A stretch of DNA of 64,000 bases from Nocardia abscessus (GTDB lineage: Bacteria; Actinomycetota; Actinomycetes; Mycobacteriales; Mycobacteriaceae): NCBI RefSeq assembly GCF_015477775.1, contig NZ_JADLQO010000003.1, positions 248,001 to 312,000 of the forward strand. Direction: 5' to 3'. The notes beneath the pieces were generated by a model that searched no databases, was not told the DNA's origin, and worked only from the letters and a program-made list of their open reading frames with translations. Below, piece by piece: positions 25,298 through 34,796 of the stretch; within the stretch, counting starts at the first letter, position 1, and each line of letters starts with the position of its first letter. Position numbers and translations under genes: made by a program.

Positions 25298-25834
25298 CGC
25301 GGGGGAATCTACCCAACGGAGGCCGGAATTCCGGTCAGCCCGCAACGCACGCCGTTTCGCGCCCGACGGCCCCCGCGATCAGCGCACCGCACAGCGCGAG
25401 CTTCATTTCGTTTTTCCGATCGAAAGAAATTGTCGTCGGACGGAATTCGGCATGCGACAGTCGGCGCAGCCCGGCTGCCCACCGGCCGCCGCGCCGGAGA
25501 ACTCGTGCACCCGTCATCTGCGCACCGATGCTCCGGAGATTTCGGTGGCCGGTCCCGGTCGATCCGGTGACTTTTACGGCGGCCGGCCCGGTCAGCAGTA
25601 GTTTGAGGCCCGGGCCCCTGGGAAGTCGATCGACAGAACCGACGGAAGGGCAATCGCGGCATTCGGTCGGCGAGGGCCGCGCTCCTCGACCGGCTGTCCG
25701 GCTCCGAGAGCCGACCGGCATCGGCCGGCCCGCCGACCCCGTGAACCATCGCCGCCACGCACCGCGGTACCGCGCCGCTCGTTCCGGCGGTTCGTCGCCG
25801 GGCTTTCCGCCCGTGCTCGGAGGAGAGGAGAGAA
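25298..25834. other. 537-base catalase/MaoC divergent intergenic region
   Basis: No credible gene: the frames here are Arg/Pro-rich and lack start signals. It must contain the promoters for MaoC (minus) and catalase (plus). I see no recognisable Fur or OxyR box and no furA-type gene next to the catalase. Confidence 0.45.
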
Positions 25835-27355
25835 ATGCCTGTTCCGAACTACACCACCGACGACGCCGGAATCCCGGTTCCCAGCGACGAGCATTCGCTG
25901 ACCGTCGGGCCGGATGGACCGATCCTGCTGCAGGACTGGTATCTGATCGAGAAGATGGCGGCGTTCAACCGTGAACGGGTGCCCGAGCGCCAGCCGCACG
26001 CGAAGGGCGGCGGCGCGTTCGGCGTCTTCGAGGTCACCCACGACGTGAGCGCCTACACGATGGCCGACGTGTTCCAGCCGGGCAAGAAGACCGAGATGCT
26101 GGCGCGGTTCTCCACCGTGGCGGGCGAGCGCGGCAGCCCGGACACCTGGCGGGATCCGCGCGGGTTCGCCCTGAAGTTCTATACCGAGCAGGGCAATTTC
26201 GACATGGTCGCCAACAACACGCCGATCTTCTTCGTCCGCGACCCGATGAAGTTCCAGGACTTCATCCGTTCCCAGAAGCGCCGCGCCGACAACAATCTGC
26301 GCGACCACGACATGCAGTGGGACTTCTGGACGCTCTCGCCCGAATCCGCCCACCAGGTGACCTGGTTGATGGGTGACCGCGGCATCCCGCGCACCTGGCG
26401 GCACATGAACGGCTATTCCAGTCACACCTATATGTGGGTGAACGCCGCGGGGGAACGGTTCTGGGTCAAGTACCACTTCAAGACCGATCAGGGCATCGAG
26501 TTCTTCACCCAGCACGAAGGCGATCAGATGGCCTCGATGGACACCGACTACCACACGCGGGATCTGTGGGAGTCGATCGAAGGCGGCAACTATCCGAGCT
26601 GGACGCTGAAGATGCAGATCATGCCGTTCGAAGAGGCGAAGACCTACCGGTTCAACCCCTTCGACCTCACGAAGGTGTGGCCGCACGGCGACTATCCGCT
26701 GATCGACGTCGGCAAGATGACGCTCAACCGCAACCCGGCGGACTATCACACCGAGATCGAGCAGGCGGCATTCGAGCCGAGCAATTCGGTGCCGGGCACC
26801 GGGCCGAGCCCGGACAAGATGCTGATGGCCCGCTGGTTCTCCTACCCCGACGCCCACCGGTACCGCATCGGCGCAAATTACAAAGAGGTGCCGGTGAACA
26901 CTCCGCACGCCACCACCGTCCGTTCGTACAGCAAGGACGGCGCGCTGCGCCACCACAACCCGGGCGACCCGGTCTACGTGCCGAACTCGAAGGGCGGCCC
27001 GCACGCCGATCCCGCCGCCGCGGGACCGCCCGCGACCTGGTACGCCGACGGTGAACTCGTGCGCTCGGCTTACACCCTGCACCGCGACGACGACGATTGG
27101 GGTCAAGCCGGGACCATGGTCCGCGACGTGCTCGACGACGCGGCGCGCGAGCGGCTGGTGGACAACATCGTCGGACACCTGCTCAACGGTGTCTCCGCGC
27201 CCGTGCTGGAGCGAGCGTTCGAGTACTGGCGCAACGTCGACAAGAGTCTCGGCGACCGGGTCGAGGCCGGGGTGCGCGCGAAGCGGGATGAACGCGACCC
27301 GAAGGCGGCCGACCAGGCCAATCCGGCTCGATCGTCGGCGCAGGCCAAAGCTTGA
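25835..27355 (+). CDS. katA: Monofunctional haem catalase
   Basis: 506 residues, the small-subunit clade length. Active-site elements are visible: His55 in [13 protein letters not shown], the [13 protein letters not shown] segment, Asn128 in [16 protein letters not shown], and the proximal haem ligand Tyr337 in [14 protein letters not shown]. It converts hydrogen peroxide to water and oxygen in the cytoplasm. The start is preceded by a strong purine-rich ribosome-binding site (GGAGGAGAGGAGAG). A long hairpin follows the gene. Confidence 0.97.
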   Translation: MPVPNYTTDDAGIPVPSDEHSLTVGPDGPILLQDWYLIEKMAAFNRERVPERQPHAKGGGAFGVFEVTHDVSAYTMADVFQPGKKTEMLARFSTVAGERGSPDTWRDPRGFALKFYTEQGNFDMVANNTPIFFVRDPMKFQDFIRSQKRRADNNLRDHDMQWDFWTLSPESAHQVTWLMGDRGIPRTWRHMNGYSSHTYMWVNAAGERFWVKYHFKTDQGIEFFTQHEGDQMASMDTDYHTRDLWESIEGGNYPSWTLKMQIMPFEEAKTYRFNPFDLTKVWPHGDYPLIDVGKMTLNRNPADYHTEIEQAAFEPSNSVPGTGPSPDKMLMARWFSYPDAHRYRIGANYKEVPVNTPHATTVRSYSKDGALRHHNPGDPVYVPNSKGGPHADPAAAGPPATWYADGELVRSAYTLHRDDDDWGQAGTMVRDVLDDAARERLVDNIVGHLLNGVSAPVLERAFEYWRNVDKSLGDRVEAGVRAKRDERDPKAADQANPARSSAQAKA

Positions 27356-27389
27356 CGGACGCGTCCGCCGAGCGTGCCGACGATCGCTC

Positions 27390-27427
27390 CGGCGTGCCCG
27401 CTTGCCGCCCGGCGAGCGGGCACGCCG
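27390..27427 (+). terminator. Catalase transcription terminator
   Basis: A perfect 13-base stem (CGGCGTGCCCGCT paired with its complement) with a 12-base loop begins 35 bases after the catalase stop. It has no U run but is strong enough to serve as an actinobacterial terminator. Confidence 0.75.
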
Positions 27428-27635
27428 TGTGACGTGGCAAGACGGTTTGTGATCCTTTCGTTATCGCCCGCTCGTGTGTCTCGTTCGGGCTCTCCGATCT
27501 CCTGCGGAAGCATCACTGCCGGATCCAGTGGACCGACAGCACCGTGGTGTATCGAATCATTTCGAGGCTCGGTGACGTCCCTGTGGCACCCCATGGGTCG
27601 CACCGGCCTGCCGACGGAGATCGGAGGACCGCGCC

Positions 27636-27935
27636 ATGGCGTTCGACGCCGATATTCGATCTGATCGACTCTCGCACCGAAGTTCGTGGCAGGCCGTCGC
27701 GGCGGGCGCTGTCGCCCTGGCCGCCGCGGCAGTGCTCAGCGCAGCACCCGCAACCGCGCAGCCCGTATCGAGCAGGGCATCCGATATCCCGGTGGAGGTG
27801 CCCATACCCGGTGGATTCCCGGGTTTCTCCGGGATCTTGCGATTTCTTCCGCCCGCCCCTCCCCAGCCGCAAATGCCCCTCGGGCGACTGGTGCCCGATC
27901 GCGGCCCGCAGCCCGCTCCGACGGCGTACGGATAG
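27636..27935 (+). CDS. Small secreted protein, function unknown
   Basis: 99 residues. A basic N-terminus (to about residue 18) precedes a hydrophobic Ala-rich core and an AxA cleavage site (APATAQ, about residue 41). The short mature part is rich in Pro and Gly (PGGFPGFSGILRFLPPAPP). GGAGG lies eight bases before the ATG. No domain is recognised. It stands alone between the catalase terminator and the convergent phosphoribosyltransferase gene. Confidence 0.65.
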   Translation: MAFDADIRSDRLSHRSSWQAVAAGAVALAAAAVLSAAPATAQPVSSRASDIPVEVPIPGGFPGFSGILRFLPPAPPQPQMPLGRLVPDRGPQPAPTAYG

Positions 27936-27967
27936 GTCCGCCGCGCAGCCATTCGACGAAATCCGGA

Positions 27968-28765
27968 TCAGGGTGTCGCGCCGGGCGAGGCATCGCCCAC
28001 CGCGATGCGGACATCGCCGACCCACTCGAACAAGACGTCGTCCCGTGGCGAACCACCCGTCGCGGGCGCCCCCGCCCGGCGCGCGATCGGCGCCTCGTCC
28101 TGGCCCGCCGCTTCCGCGCGCGCGGAAGCTCTGCGCAGCAACTCCCGGACCTCGGCGTCGCTGGTCTGCTCGAACTGCCAGTAGGACGCGCCGACGGCGG
28201 AGAACGGTGTGGGCGTGGTCGCGCAGACGACGCGATCCGCGAGGCGGCTCAGTTCCCGGCACGTGGACTCGGGTGCGGCGGGTACGGCGACGACGATCCG
28301 CGCCGGACACAGCTTGCGCACCGCCTCCAACGCGGCGCGCATGGTCGCGCCGGTAGCGAGGCCGTCATCCACCGCGATCACGGTCTTGCCTGCGACGTCG
28401 ACCAGCGGCCTGCCTTCCCGATAGGCCGCCTCGCGCCTGCGCAGTTCCCGCGTCTCCTGCTCGGACACTCGCTGGAATTCCCATGGGCGGACCTGTTCGG
28501 CACGTAGCACGCCGTCGTTCGTCACGAGCACACCACCGCTGGCGATGGCTCCCATCGCGAGTTCCGGGAACCGGGGGACGCCCAGTTTGCGCACCACGAA
28601 CACGTCCAGCGGGGCGCCGAGCCGCTGAGCCACCTCGTACCCGACGGGTACACCGCCGCGAGGGAGGGCGAGCACCACCACGTCTTCGCGGTCGTGGTAC
28701 TGCTCGAGCAGTTCGGCCAGTACCCGGCCTGCGTCGTGCCGGTCATGAAACGTTGTGGCCACCAT
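27968..28765 (-). CDS. Phosphoribosyltransferase-domain protein
   Basis: 265 residues. The PRPP-binding motif VIAVDDGLATGATMRAAL and the N-terminal LALPRGGVPVGYEVAQRLGAPLDV are characteristic of the PRTase group found alone or fused to hydrolases in actinobacteria, including dormancy-regulon members. The natural substrate of this group is not clear. The ATG lies inside the 3' end of the upstream membrane-protein gene (23-base overlap), so translation is probably coupled. Confidence 0.88.
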   Translation of the reverse strand: MVATTFHDRHDAGRVLAELLEQYHDREDVVVLALPRGGVPVGYEVAQRLGAPLDVFVVRKLGVPRFPELAMGAIASGGVLVTNDGVLRAEQVRPWEFQRVSEQETRELRRREAAYREGRPLVDVAGKTVIAVDDGLATGATMRAALEAVRKLCPARIVVAVPAAPESTCRELSRLADRVVCATTPTPFSAVGASYWQFEQTSDAEVRELLRRASARAEAAGQDEAPIARRAGAPATGGSPRDDVLFEWVGDVRIAVGDASPGATP

Positions 28766-30284
28766 GTTTTCGCGCTACCCACAACGCGCGCCGGGTAACT
28801 CGGTTCGGCGCGCTCGGCTCGAGCCGCTGCCACCGCTTCGGGGTCACCCGGCCATTGATCAGGCTGTATTGCCGCTGCGGCTGCAGCACGGCGATCCGAG
28901 AGGGTTCGTTCTTCGGTACGGCGCGGAGCACGAGGCCGACCGCGCAGCCGACCACGATGGCGAACGCCGCCCATCCCGAACCGGAGAACACGGTGGCGGG
29001 GCCCCAGTCGCCGAGATAGCGCGGCGGAACCATCGTCCAGTCGAACGATTCGGTACGAATCGGCGCCACGGTGGACGGCCGCCACAGCATCGCGATCGCC
29101 AGGATGCTGCCCGCGGTTCGTGGCCGGACGAAGGCCGCGCAGTACCCCGCGGCGACGGCGAGCGCGGCCGTGGTGAAGTTGCGCACGCCATCTGCCGGAG
29201 CGATGGCGGCCAGCAGCGCGACAGCCGCGAGTAACCCGGTGCCGACCAGCGGATTCGATAAACGCATTCGGGCGGGCGGTTTCGGCGACCGGGTTGCGGA
29301 CGGCGGATTCCATATCCGGGTTCCGGCCAGGTAGCCCAGCGCGATCAGCCCCAGTAGCAGCGGCACGCTCCATGCCGGTCGCGGCCCGTTGCCCACCGCG
29401 CTGCCGGTGGCGCTGAGCGCGACCGCGAGGTAGATCGCGACCCCGTCCCGGCGCGGCAGCAGCCATGCCGCGACGGTCGTGGCCAGCAGGGTGCACAGCG
29501 CCGTCACGAGCAACTCGACGCCGCCGTCGCCGTGGCGGAAGCGCCACTGCGCGACGGCCAGTTCCGTCATCACCAGCACGATCGCGGCGACCACGGGGCT
29601 GAGCGGCAGCTCCGGGTAGATCGGTTCGGGTGTGAACCGTTGTCGCGTGACCAGCTGACACGTCAGGATCAGCACGACCACCGCCGCGAGCAACCAGAGG
29701 GGCTGCGTTCCGAATACCGACCACACGTGCGGTTCGGACGTCGCGCGATGCGGATTCCCCAGCAGGCCCGAGGCCTGCGAGAGCGTGATGACGACGAAAC
29801 CACCCACGCCGCCCAGGACGAAACCGGTCGCGGGGATGCGGCGGCCGAGTACCGCCACGCCCGTCGCGCCGAGCAGGATTCCACTGCCGATCGCGTCGAG
29901 GTATGCCGCGGTCGTCAAGATGTCCGGTGAGGCGCTGTGCGCTTCGATGGTGTGGGTGATCAACAGCAGCAGTGTGGCCGCCAGCGCGATCCACCACGCG
30001 GTCCGCGAGCGGGCCAGACTGACCGCCACCACGGCGGTGACCGCCGCGACCAGCACCCCGATCGCCGCTTCCCGGGGCACGCTGAGGACCAGCCGGTTGA
30101 CCTGGTAGGGCGTGCACAGGCAGGTCCGGCCGTAGCTGAGCGGCACGACCAGCAGCAGCCCGGCCACCGCGGTAGCCAGGAACGCCGTGCCGCTCTCGAG
30201 CGCTTCACTCCGTCGGACCACTTCACAGTCGTACCCAGCGAGGACGAACCGAACATCGCGCCCTCGCCCGGTCTGTGCACCCAC
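28743..30284 (-). CDS. Polytopic membrane protein, function unknown
   Basis: Up to 513 residues, mostly hydrophobic, with about 12 predicted membrane segments by eye and a basic C-terminal tail. No transporter or enzyme motif is evident. The start could be 30284, or the GTG at 30221 (VRRSEALESG), which begins closer to the first membrane segment. It overlaps the phosphoribosyltransferase gene, with which it probably forms an operon. Confidence 0.75.
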   Translation of the reverse strand: MGAQTGRGRDVRFVLAGYDCEVVRRSEALESGTAFLATAVAGLLLVVPLSYGRTCLCTPYQVNRLVLSVPREAAIGVLVAAVTAVVAVSLARSRTAWWIALAATLLLLITHTIEAHSASPDILTTAAYLDAIGSGILLGATGVAVLGRRIPATGFVLGGVGGFVVITLSQASGLLGNPHRATSEPHVWSVFGTQPLWLLAAVVVLILTCQLVTRQRFTPEPIYPELPLSPVVAAIVLVMTELAVAQWRFRHGDGGVELLVTALCTLLATTVAAWLLPRRDGVAIYLAVALSATGSAVGNGPRPAWSVPLLLGLIALGYLAGTRIWNPPSATRSPKPPARMRLSNPLVGTGLLAAVALLAAIAPADGVRNFTTAALAVAAGYCAAFVRPRTAGSILAIAMLWRPSTVAPIRTESFDWTMVPPRYLGDWGPATVFSGSGWAAFAIVVGCAVGLVLRAVPKNEPSRIAVLQPQRQYSLINGRVTPKRWQRLEPSAPNRVTRRALWVARKHGGHNVS

Positions 30285-30441
30285 GGTCTGCCGGCCGGGG
30301 CGCGACAGCTCGACGCCGAGCGAGAAGACCGGGGAGCAGATGCGGCGATCCCATACCGAAGGGCGTCCGCGGCGCCTACGCGGCGCCCGGCGACGCGGAC
30401 ACGCCGCTGGTGCTGATAAGCGGTCTGGTCGAGCGCGGTAG

Positions 30442-31299
30442 CTACCCGGAGGGCTCCGCCGTGGTGAATCTTTGGGTCTCGGTCACCCGCAACAGCTCCA
30501 GCGCGGAGGCTTCCCGGCTGCCGGGCGCCGCCGAGTAGACCACGACGGCTTGGTCGGTGTCCGGAACCAGCAGGGTGTCGCAGTCCAGCCGCAGGGATCC
30601 GAGATCCGGGTGGTCGATCGTCTTGGTAGCGCTGCGCCACTGCCCGGATCGTCGCGCGGTCCACAACTGCTCGAATCGCGAACTGCGCGAGCGGAGTTCG
30701 GAGACCAAGCGCAGGAGACCGGGATCGTCCGGGTAGCGTGCGCGTGCGCTGCGCAGGCCGGCGACCGAGAAGGACGCCGCGTTGTCGGCCTCGGCGGGCG
30801 TCATCGCGACGCGACCCGGCTCGGTGCCGAGGAAACGCTGCCAGATGATGTTGCGCTGGGCGGGCGGCCAGGCGGAGAAATCGCCCAGCAGCGCGATCGC
30901 CATCGGATTCCATGCCAGCACATCGGCTTTCGCCGACAGCACCAGTGCGGGCAGGTCCGCCATCCGGTCCAGCAGACGTAAGACGCTCGGCCGCACCACC
31001 ATATCGATGCGGTCCTGCTGCGGGGGAGCCGCGCCCGCGAACTGGAACAGCAACGCGCGATCCTCGTCGTTGAGCCGCAGTGCGCGGGCGAGCGCGGCCA
31101 GCACCGAGCTGGACGGACGGGGACCGCGCCCCTGCTCCAGGCGCACGACGTAGTCGACGCTGACCCCGGCCAGTTGGGCGACCTCTTCGCGGCGCAGCCC
31201 CGGCACCTGTCTGCGCGGGCCCGCGGGTAGGCCGACATCGCCCGGACGCACTCGGCCGCGTGCCTGCTGGAGCAACGCGGCCAGCTCGGTTCGATCCAC
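30442..31299 (-). CDS. MmyB-type XRE-family transcription regulator
   Basis: 285 residues. The N-terminal helix-turn-helix includes PGLRREEVAQLAGVSVDYVVRLEQGRGPRPSSSVL, the signature of the MmyB-like group. The C-terminal MmyB ligand-binding PAS-like domain follows (ADVLAWNPMAIALLGDFSAWP, then DPGLLRLVSELRSRS). Such regulators usually control a neighbouring SDR or oxidoreductase gene; none is adjacent here. The GTG start has no clear ribosome-binding site. Confidence 0.88.
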   Translation of the reverse strand: MDRTELAALLQQARGRVRPGDVGLPAGPRRQVPGLRREEVAQLAGVSVDYVVRLEQGRGPRPSSSVLAALARALRLNDEDRALLFQFAGAAPPQQDRIDMVVRPSVLRLLDRMADLPALVLSAKADVLAWNPMAIALLGDFSAWPPAQRNIIWQRFLGTEPGRVAMTPAEADNAASFSVAGLRSARARYPDDPGLLRLVSELRSRSSRFEQLWTARRSGQWRSATKTIDHPDLGSLRLDCDTLLVPDTDQAVVVYSAAPGSREASALELLRVTETQRFTTAEPSG

Positions 31300-31465
31300 A
31301 CCTCGATCATGCCGCAGGCGGTCGGCGCCGAGGTGGGATCGCTGCTCCAGGCGCTGACAGCCTCGGTACGCCGGGTGCCGGATGAATCACCTGGCCGGGC
31401 CAGGCGTACCGGCTGACCCGGTTGCCGCGGCGAGAACTGCTGGTTGGGAGCGTACTTTGCTTGGG

Positions 31466-31945
31466 TCAGCGCTGCTGCCAGTAGCCGTTGGGGGTGTGGA
31501 TGGACTGCGGCGAGTGGGCGCTGGGCGCACCAGGCGCGGGCTGCTGCCATGCGGCGTTGGGCGCACCGGTCGCGGGCTGCTGCCATGCGGCATCGGGTGC
31601 GCCGGGCGCGGGTTGCTGCTGCCATTGCGGGGTGGGTGCGCTGAGGGCGGGCTGCTGCCAGTGCGCGTTGGGGCCGCCGGGCGCGGACTGGCCGGGACCC
31701 ATGGTCTCGGCGTTGGCGCGGGCGAGCAGGTCGGGGATCTGGGGGACGGCGACAGGTGACGAAGCGCCGCACCAGGTGCATTCCAAATAGTGCTTGGTGC
31801 TCAGTGGGAAGAGCGGAATGAAGAAGAACGTGAACTTGGTGACGAGTTTGCGCAGCCCGTGTGCGGCGGGATTGCCGCAGCGGCCGCAGACCAGAGTGAT
31901 CATGACGAGCGTGTGAATACGCTTCTGCCAGCCCCAGATCAGCAT
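31466..31945 (-). CDS. Zinc-ribbon protein with repetitive Ala/Pro/Gln tail
   Basis: 159 residues from the ATG at 31945, which has a G-rich stretch about seven bases upstream. The N-terminal half has CGRC and CTWCG pairs separated by a hydrophobic segment (LVTKFTFFFIPLFPLSTKHY), a layout seen in zinc-ribbon domain proteins of actinobacteria. The C-terminal half is built of imperfect repeats of the form AAWQQPAxGAP. It may be membrane-associated; the function is unknown. Confidence 0.72.
   Translation of the reverse strand: MLIWGWQKRIHTLVMITLVCGRCGNPAAHGLRKLVTKFTFFFIPLFPLSTKHYLECTWCGASSPVAVPQIPDLLARANAETMGPGQSAPGGPNAHWQQPALSAPTPQWQQQPAPGAPDAAWQQPATGAPNAAWQQPAPGAPSAHSPQSIHTPNGYWQQR
31520..31660. 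repeat. Imperfect tandem repeats in the zinc-ribbon gene
   Basis: Units of roughly 36-39 bases, each containing GCGGGCTGCTGCCA-like cores, repeat about four times and encode the AAWQQPAxGAP peptide units. Copies differ by point changes and small indels in multiples of three. Confidence 0.65.
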
Positions 31946-32580
31946 GTGAAACCCCCAAAGATAGAGAATCTGATGTCGGTCACAGTAGTAGATCGACCAG
32001 ACAGCTGCGGAAGTTAACGGACCGGTTTCCCTGACAGTCGACGCATGCGGTTCAAATTCTGTAATGCCACCTGGCAAGGGGTGTTCGGAGCGTTGCTTTC
32101 TGATCGCTGGAGCCGACGGCAGGACGTCCCGCGAGACCGGCAACGCGGGCGGCTTCGGGTTGGTCCGGCCGCGGCGGATCGGCGAGCGCCGCGTTGAGTG
32201 GGCCGTCGCGCGGACCGGCGACAGTCAGCGCCACCGGTGGTTCCCTGACGCTCAGCCTGGGGCGCACTGCCCGGTTCGGCGGCACCAGGCCGAACAGGGT
32301 GTCGATTCCCCGGTAAACGAACGGGATTGGGCTCTGGTCCTGGATGGGCGCGGGCCAAGATGGTCTAGCCCGAGCTCGAGGTGCCCTGGAGGAAGATGAC
32401 TCGGGGCGTTCTGCGTTCCGCATCCGGCCGGACTATGCGGCCGATCAGGGGTGGGCACTCGGCTGCTCACCAGGTACGCGCGGAGCTCCGATGATCGTCC
32501 GCGGCTGGGAAGCGGGGACATGGCTTCGGCGCGGACCGCTCGACCGAGGCGGGCGCCTCGGCCCGAGCGATCGGCGTAGG
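31946..32580. other. 635-base region without a recognisable gene
   Basis: No frame on either strand looks like protein. The right end holds the FabG terminator hairpin. The left end is the 5' region of the zinc-ribbon gene. A 5-frame check by eye found only short Arg/Pro-rich frames. Confidence 0.45.
32544..32561 (-). terminator. Hairpin after the fabG-like gene
   Basis: CCGAGGC-GGGC-GCCTCGG is a perfect 7-base stem with a 4-base loop, 20 bases past the stop of the fabG-like gene. It is a likely terminator of the acyl-CoA dehydrogenase/fabG operon. Confidence 0.55.
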
Positions 32581-33333
32581 TCAGCGGGCGCCGCCGTTGA
32601 CGTACAGCGTCTGGCCGCTGACGTAACCGGCCTCGTCGCTGGCGAGGAAGGCGATCACCGCGGCGACCTCCTCGGGCTGTCCGACCCGGCCCAGCGGGGT
32701 GCGTTCCGCGGCGGCCTTCTGGTGGTCCTCGGCGTTCATGCCGACGCGGTTGGCCGTGGCGGCGGTCATGGCCGTGGCGATGTAGCCGGGCGCGACCGCG
32801 TTGACGGTGATGCCGTACGGGCCGAGTTCGAGAGCGAGCGTCGCCGTCAATCCCTGGATGCCGGCTTTGGCGGCCGCGTAATTGGCCTGGCCGCGATTGC
32901 CGAGCGCCGAACGGCTCGACAGCGACACGATCCTGCCGTACCGCTGGGCCACCATGAACGTCTGCGCGACCTGCGCGCAGTGGTAGGCGCCGGTCAGATT
33001 CACGGCGAGCACGGCGTTCCAGTCCTGCTCGGACAGCCGGAAGAACAGGTCGTCGCGGGTGATGCCCGCGTTGTTCACCAAGATCTGCGGGCTGCCCAGG
33101 TCGGTGGCGACGCGGTCGAACACGGTCTGCACCGATTCGCGCTCGGTGACATCACAGACGTAACTGCGCGCCACCCCGCCCGCCGCCGTGATCTGCGCGG
33201 CGGTCTCGTCGGGAGCGTTGCGGTCCAGTACGGCGACGGCCGCGCCCTCGCGGGCCAGGCGCAGCGCGGTGGCCGCGCCGATGCCTTGGGCCGCGCCGGT
33301 GACGACGGCGACCCGATCGGTGAAGCGATGCAT
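32581..33333 (-). CDS. FabG-like 3-oxoacyl reductase (SDR)
   Basis: 250 residues of the classical SDR family. TGAAQGIG is the cofactor motif, NNAG follows, and YAAAK with an upstream Ser (SLSSRSALG) forms the catalytic triad. The C-terminus SGQTLYVNGG is typical of FabG. It would reduce 3-oxoacyl-CoA or -ACP, or run in reverse. The ATG at 33333 has CGGAGG upstream. It lies 14 bases after the acyl-CoA dehydrogenase gene in the same operon. Confidence 0.9.
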   Translation of the reverse strand: MHRFTDRVAVVTGAAQGIGAATALRLAREGAAVAVLDRNAPDETAAQITAAGGVARSYVCDVTERESVQTVFDRVATDLGSPQILVNNAGITRDDLFFRLSEQDWNAVLAVNLTGAYHCAQVAQTFMVAQRYGRIVSLSSRSALGNRGQANYAAAKAGIQGLTATLALELGPYGITVNAVAPGYIATAMTAATANRVGMNAEDHQKAAAERTPLGRVGQPEEVAAVIAFLASDEAGYVSGQTLYVNGGAR

Positions 33334-33347
33334 CGAATATCCTCCGG

Positions 33348-34496
33348 TCAGAACGCGGCGACGCCGGTGAGGGCGCGGCCGATGAGCAATTTCTGGATCT
33401 GGCTCGTCCCCTCGTAGAGGGTCATCACCTTGGCGTCGCGCAGGTACTTGCCGACGGGGAACTCGTCGATGTAGCCATATCCGCCGAACACTTGCACCGC
33501 GCGGTCGGCTGCGCGGACCGCGGCTTCGGAGGCGAACAGCTTCGCCTGCGAGGACGCCACGGCGAAGTCCTCGCCGCGGTCGATGAGATCGGCGACCCGC
33601 CACACCAGCAGCCGCGCGGCGTCCACGTCCAGCGCGATATCGGCGAGCAGTTCCTGGACGAGCTGGTGGGCCGCGATCGGCTTGCCGAACTGTTGGCGCT
33701 GGGTGGCGTAGCCGACCGCGGCGTCCAGGCACGCCTTGGCCAAGCCGACGCATCCGGCCGCGACCGACATGCGGCCCTTGGCCAGCGCGGCCATCGCCAC
33801 GGTGAAGCCTTTGCCCTCGGCGTGTAGCCGGGCGCTGTCGGGTACCCGCACCCCGTCGAGCACGAGCTCGGCGGTGGCCTGCCCGCGTAGTCCCAGCTTG
33901 CCGTGGATCTCGCGTGCGGTGAATCCCGGCGAGTCGGTCGGCACCAGGAACGCGCTGATGCCCCGGTGCCCTTCGCCGCCGGTGCGCGCGAATACCAGCG
34001 CCACCTCGGCCCAGGTGCCGTTCGTGATGAACATCTTCGTGCCCGACAGGATCCAGTCCGAGCCGTCGCGCACGGCGCGGGTGCGCAACTGGGCGGCGTC
34101 GGATCCGGTGCCCGGCTCGGTGAGCGCGAAACAGCCGAGTGCCTCGCCCGCGACGAGCCGCGTGAGCCAGGTCTGCTTCTGCTCCTCGGTGCCGAAGTAA
34201 TGAATCGACTTGGCGACCAAGCCGAGGGAGACCGAGACGATGCCGCGCACGGCCGAATCGCCGCGCCCCAGCTCCTCCAGGATCAGGCAGTAGGTGAGGT
34301 GGTCGCCCGCGCTGCCGCCGTACTGCTCGGGGATGGTCAGTCCGAGGAATCCCAAGGCGCCGAGGCGGCCGACGATCGCCCGGTCCACGCTTTCCTCGCG
34401 GTCCCACCGTGCGGCGTGCGGGGTGATCTCCCGGTCGACGAAATCGGCCGCGAGCTGCCGCGCCGCCGTCTGCTCGTCGGACAGTTCGAGGTTCAT
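33348..34496 (-). CDS. Acyl-CoA dehydrogenase
   Basis: 382 residues. The N-terminal helical domain is followed by ALTEPGTGSDAAQLRTRA and KMFITNG (flavin and substrate contacts), then the C-terminal helices with QQFGKPIAAHQLVQ and the signature VFGGYGY...EFPVGKYLRDAKVMTLYEGTS. The catalytic Glu is the E of YEGTS. It oxidises acyl-CoA with FAD and passes electrons to ETF. ATG 34496 (MNLELSDEQT) gives normal family length. A dyad sits just upstream. Confidence 0.94.
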   Translation of the reverse strand: MNLELSDEQTAARQLAADFVDREITPHAARWDREESVDRAIVGRLGALGFLGLTIPEQYGGSAGDHLTYCLILEELGRGDSAVRGIVSVSLGLVAKSIHYFGTEEQKQTWLTRLVAGEALGCFALTEPGTGSDAAQLRTRAVRDGSDWILSGTKMFITNGTWAEVALVFARTGGEGHRGISAFLVPTDSPGFTAREIHGKLGLRGQATAELVLDGVRVPDSARLHAEGKGFTVAMAALAKGRMSVAAGCVGLAKACLDAAVGYATQRQQFGKPIAAHQLVQELLADIALDVDAARLLVWRVADLIDRGEDFAVASSQAKLFASEAAVRAADRAVQVFGGYGYIDEFPVGKYLRDAKVMTLYEGTSQIQKLLIGRALTGVAAF

Positions 34497-34796
34497 GGGC
34501 AGTAGGCTAGCGACAGCTAAACTAGCACCGCAAGTTTTGTCGGAAGAATGCTGCGAAGCGACCGAGTTCCGCTGCTCGGTCGAGTGGCGCCAAATTCCGG
34601 CCGCGACGGCACGGCGTACCTGAGAAAGCCCGCCCGAAATCTCGGGCTCGGGCAAGCGCCCTCCGATCGGATGCGCGGGGCCTCGTCCGGAACGGAGGTG
34701 GACACCAGAAATCGCTCGGTTCGACGGCCGATACGGCCAGGTCGAGACCGCGTTCCGCGCCGGGTGTGCGCGCCGCCGAACGGGCTGACGCTGCGG
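34497..34796. other. 300-base intergenic region
   Basis: It contains the acyl-CoA dehydrogenase promoter with the GCTAG dyad at its left end. I see no gene and no hairpin in the rest. Confidence 0.4.
34506..34526. promoter_or_regulatory. Dyad in the acyl-CoA dehydrogenase promoter
   Basis: GCTAG-N11-CTAGC, ten bases before the start codon, is a candidate operator for a TetR-type repressor. The arms are short, so the call is tentative. Confidence 0.35.

Noticed and set aside
30285..30441. Possible hydrolase fragment on the plus strand near 30360-30440 (TPLVLISGLVERG)
   Set aside because: Too short, no start signal and no continuation in any frame.
32052..32423. 123-codon minus-strand frame in the 31946-32580 gap
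   Set aside because: It has scattered protein-like stretches but no family resemblance, no ribosome-binding site and overlapping frames of equal quality.
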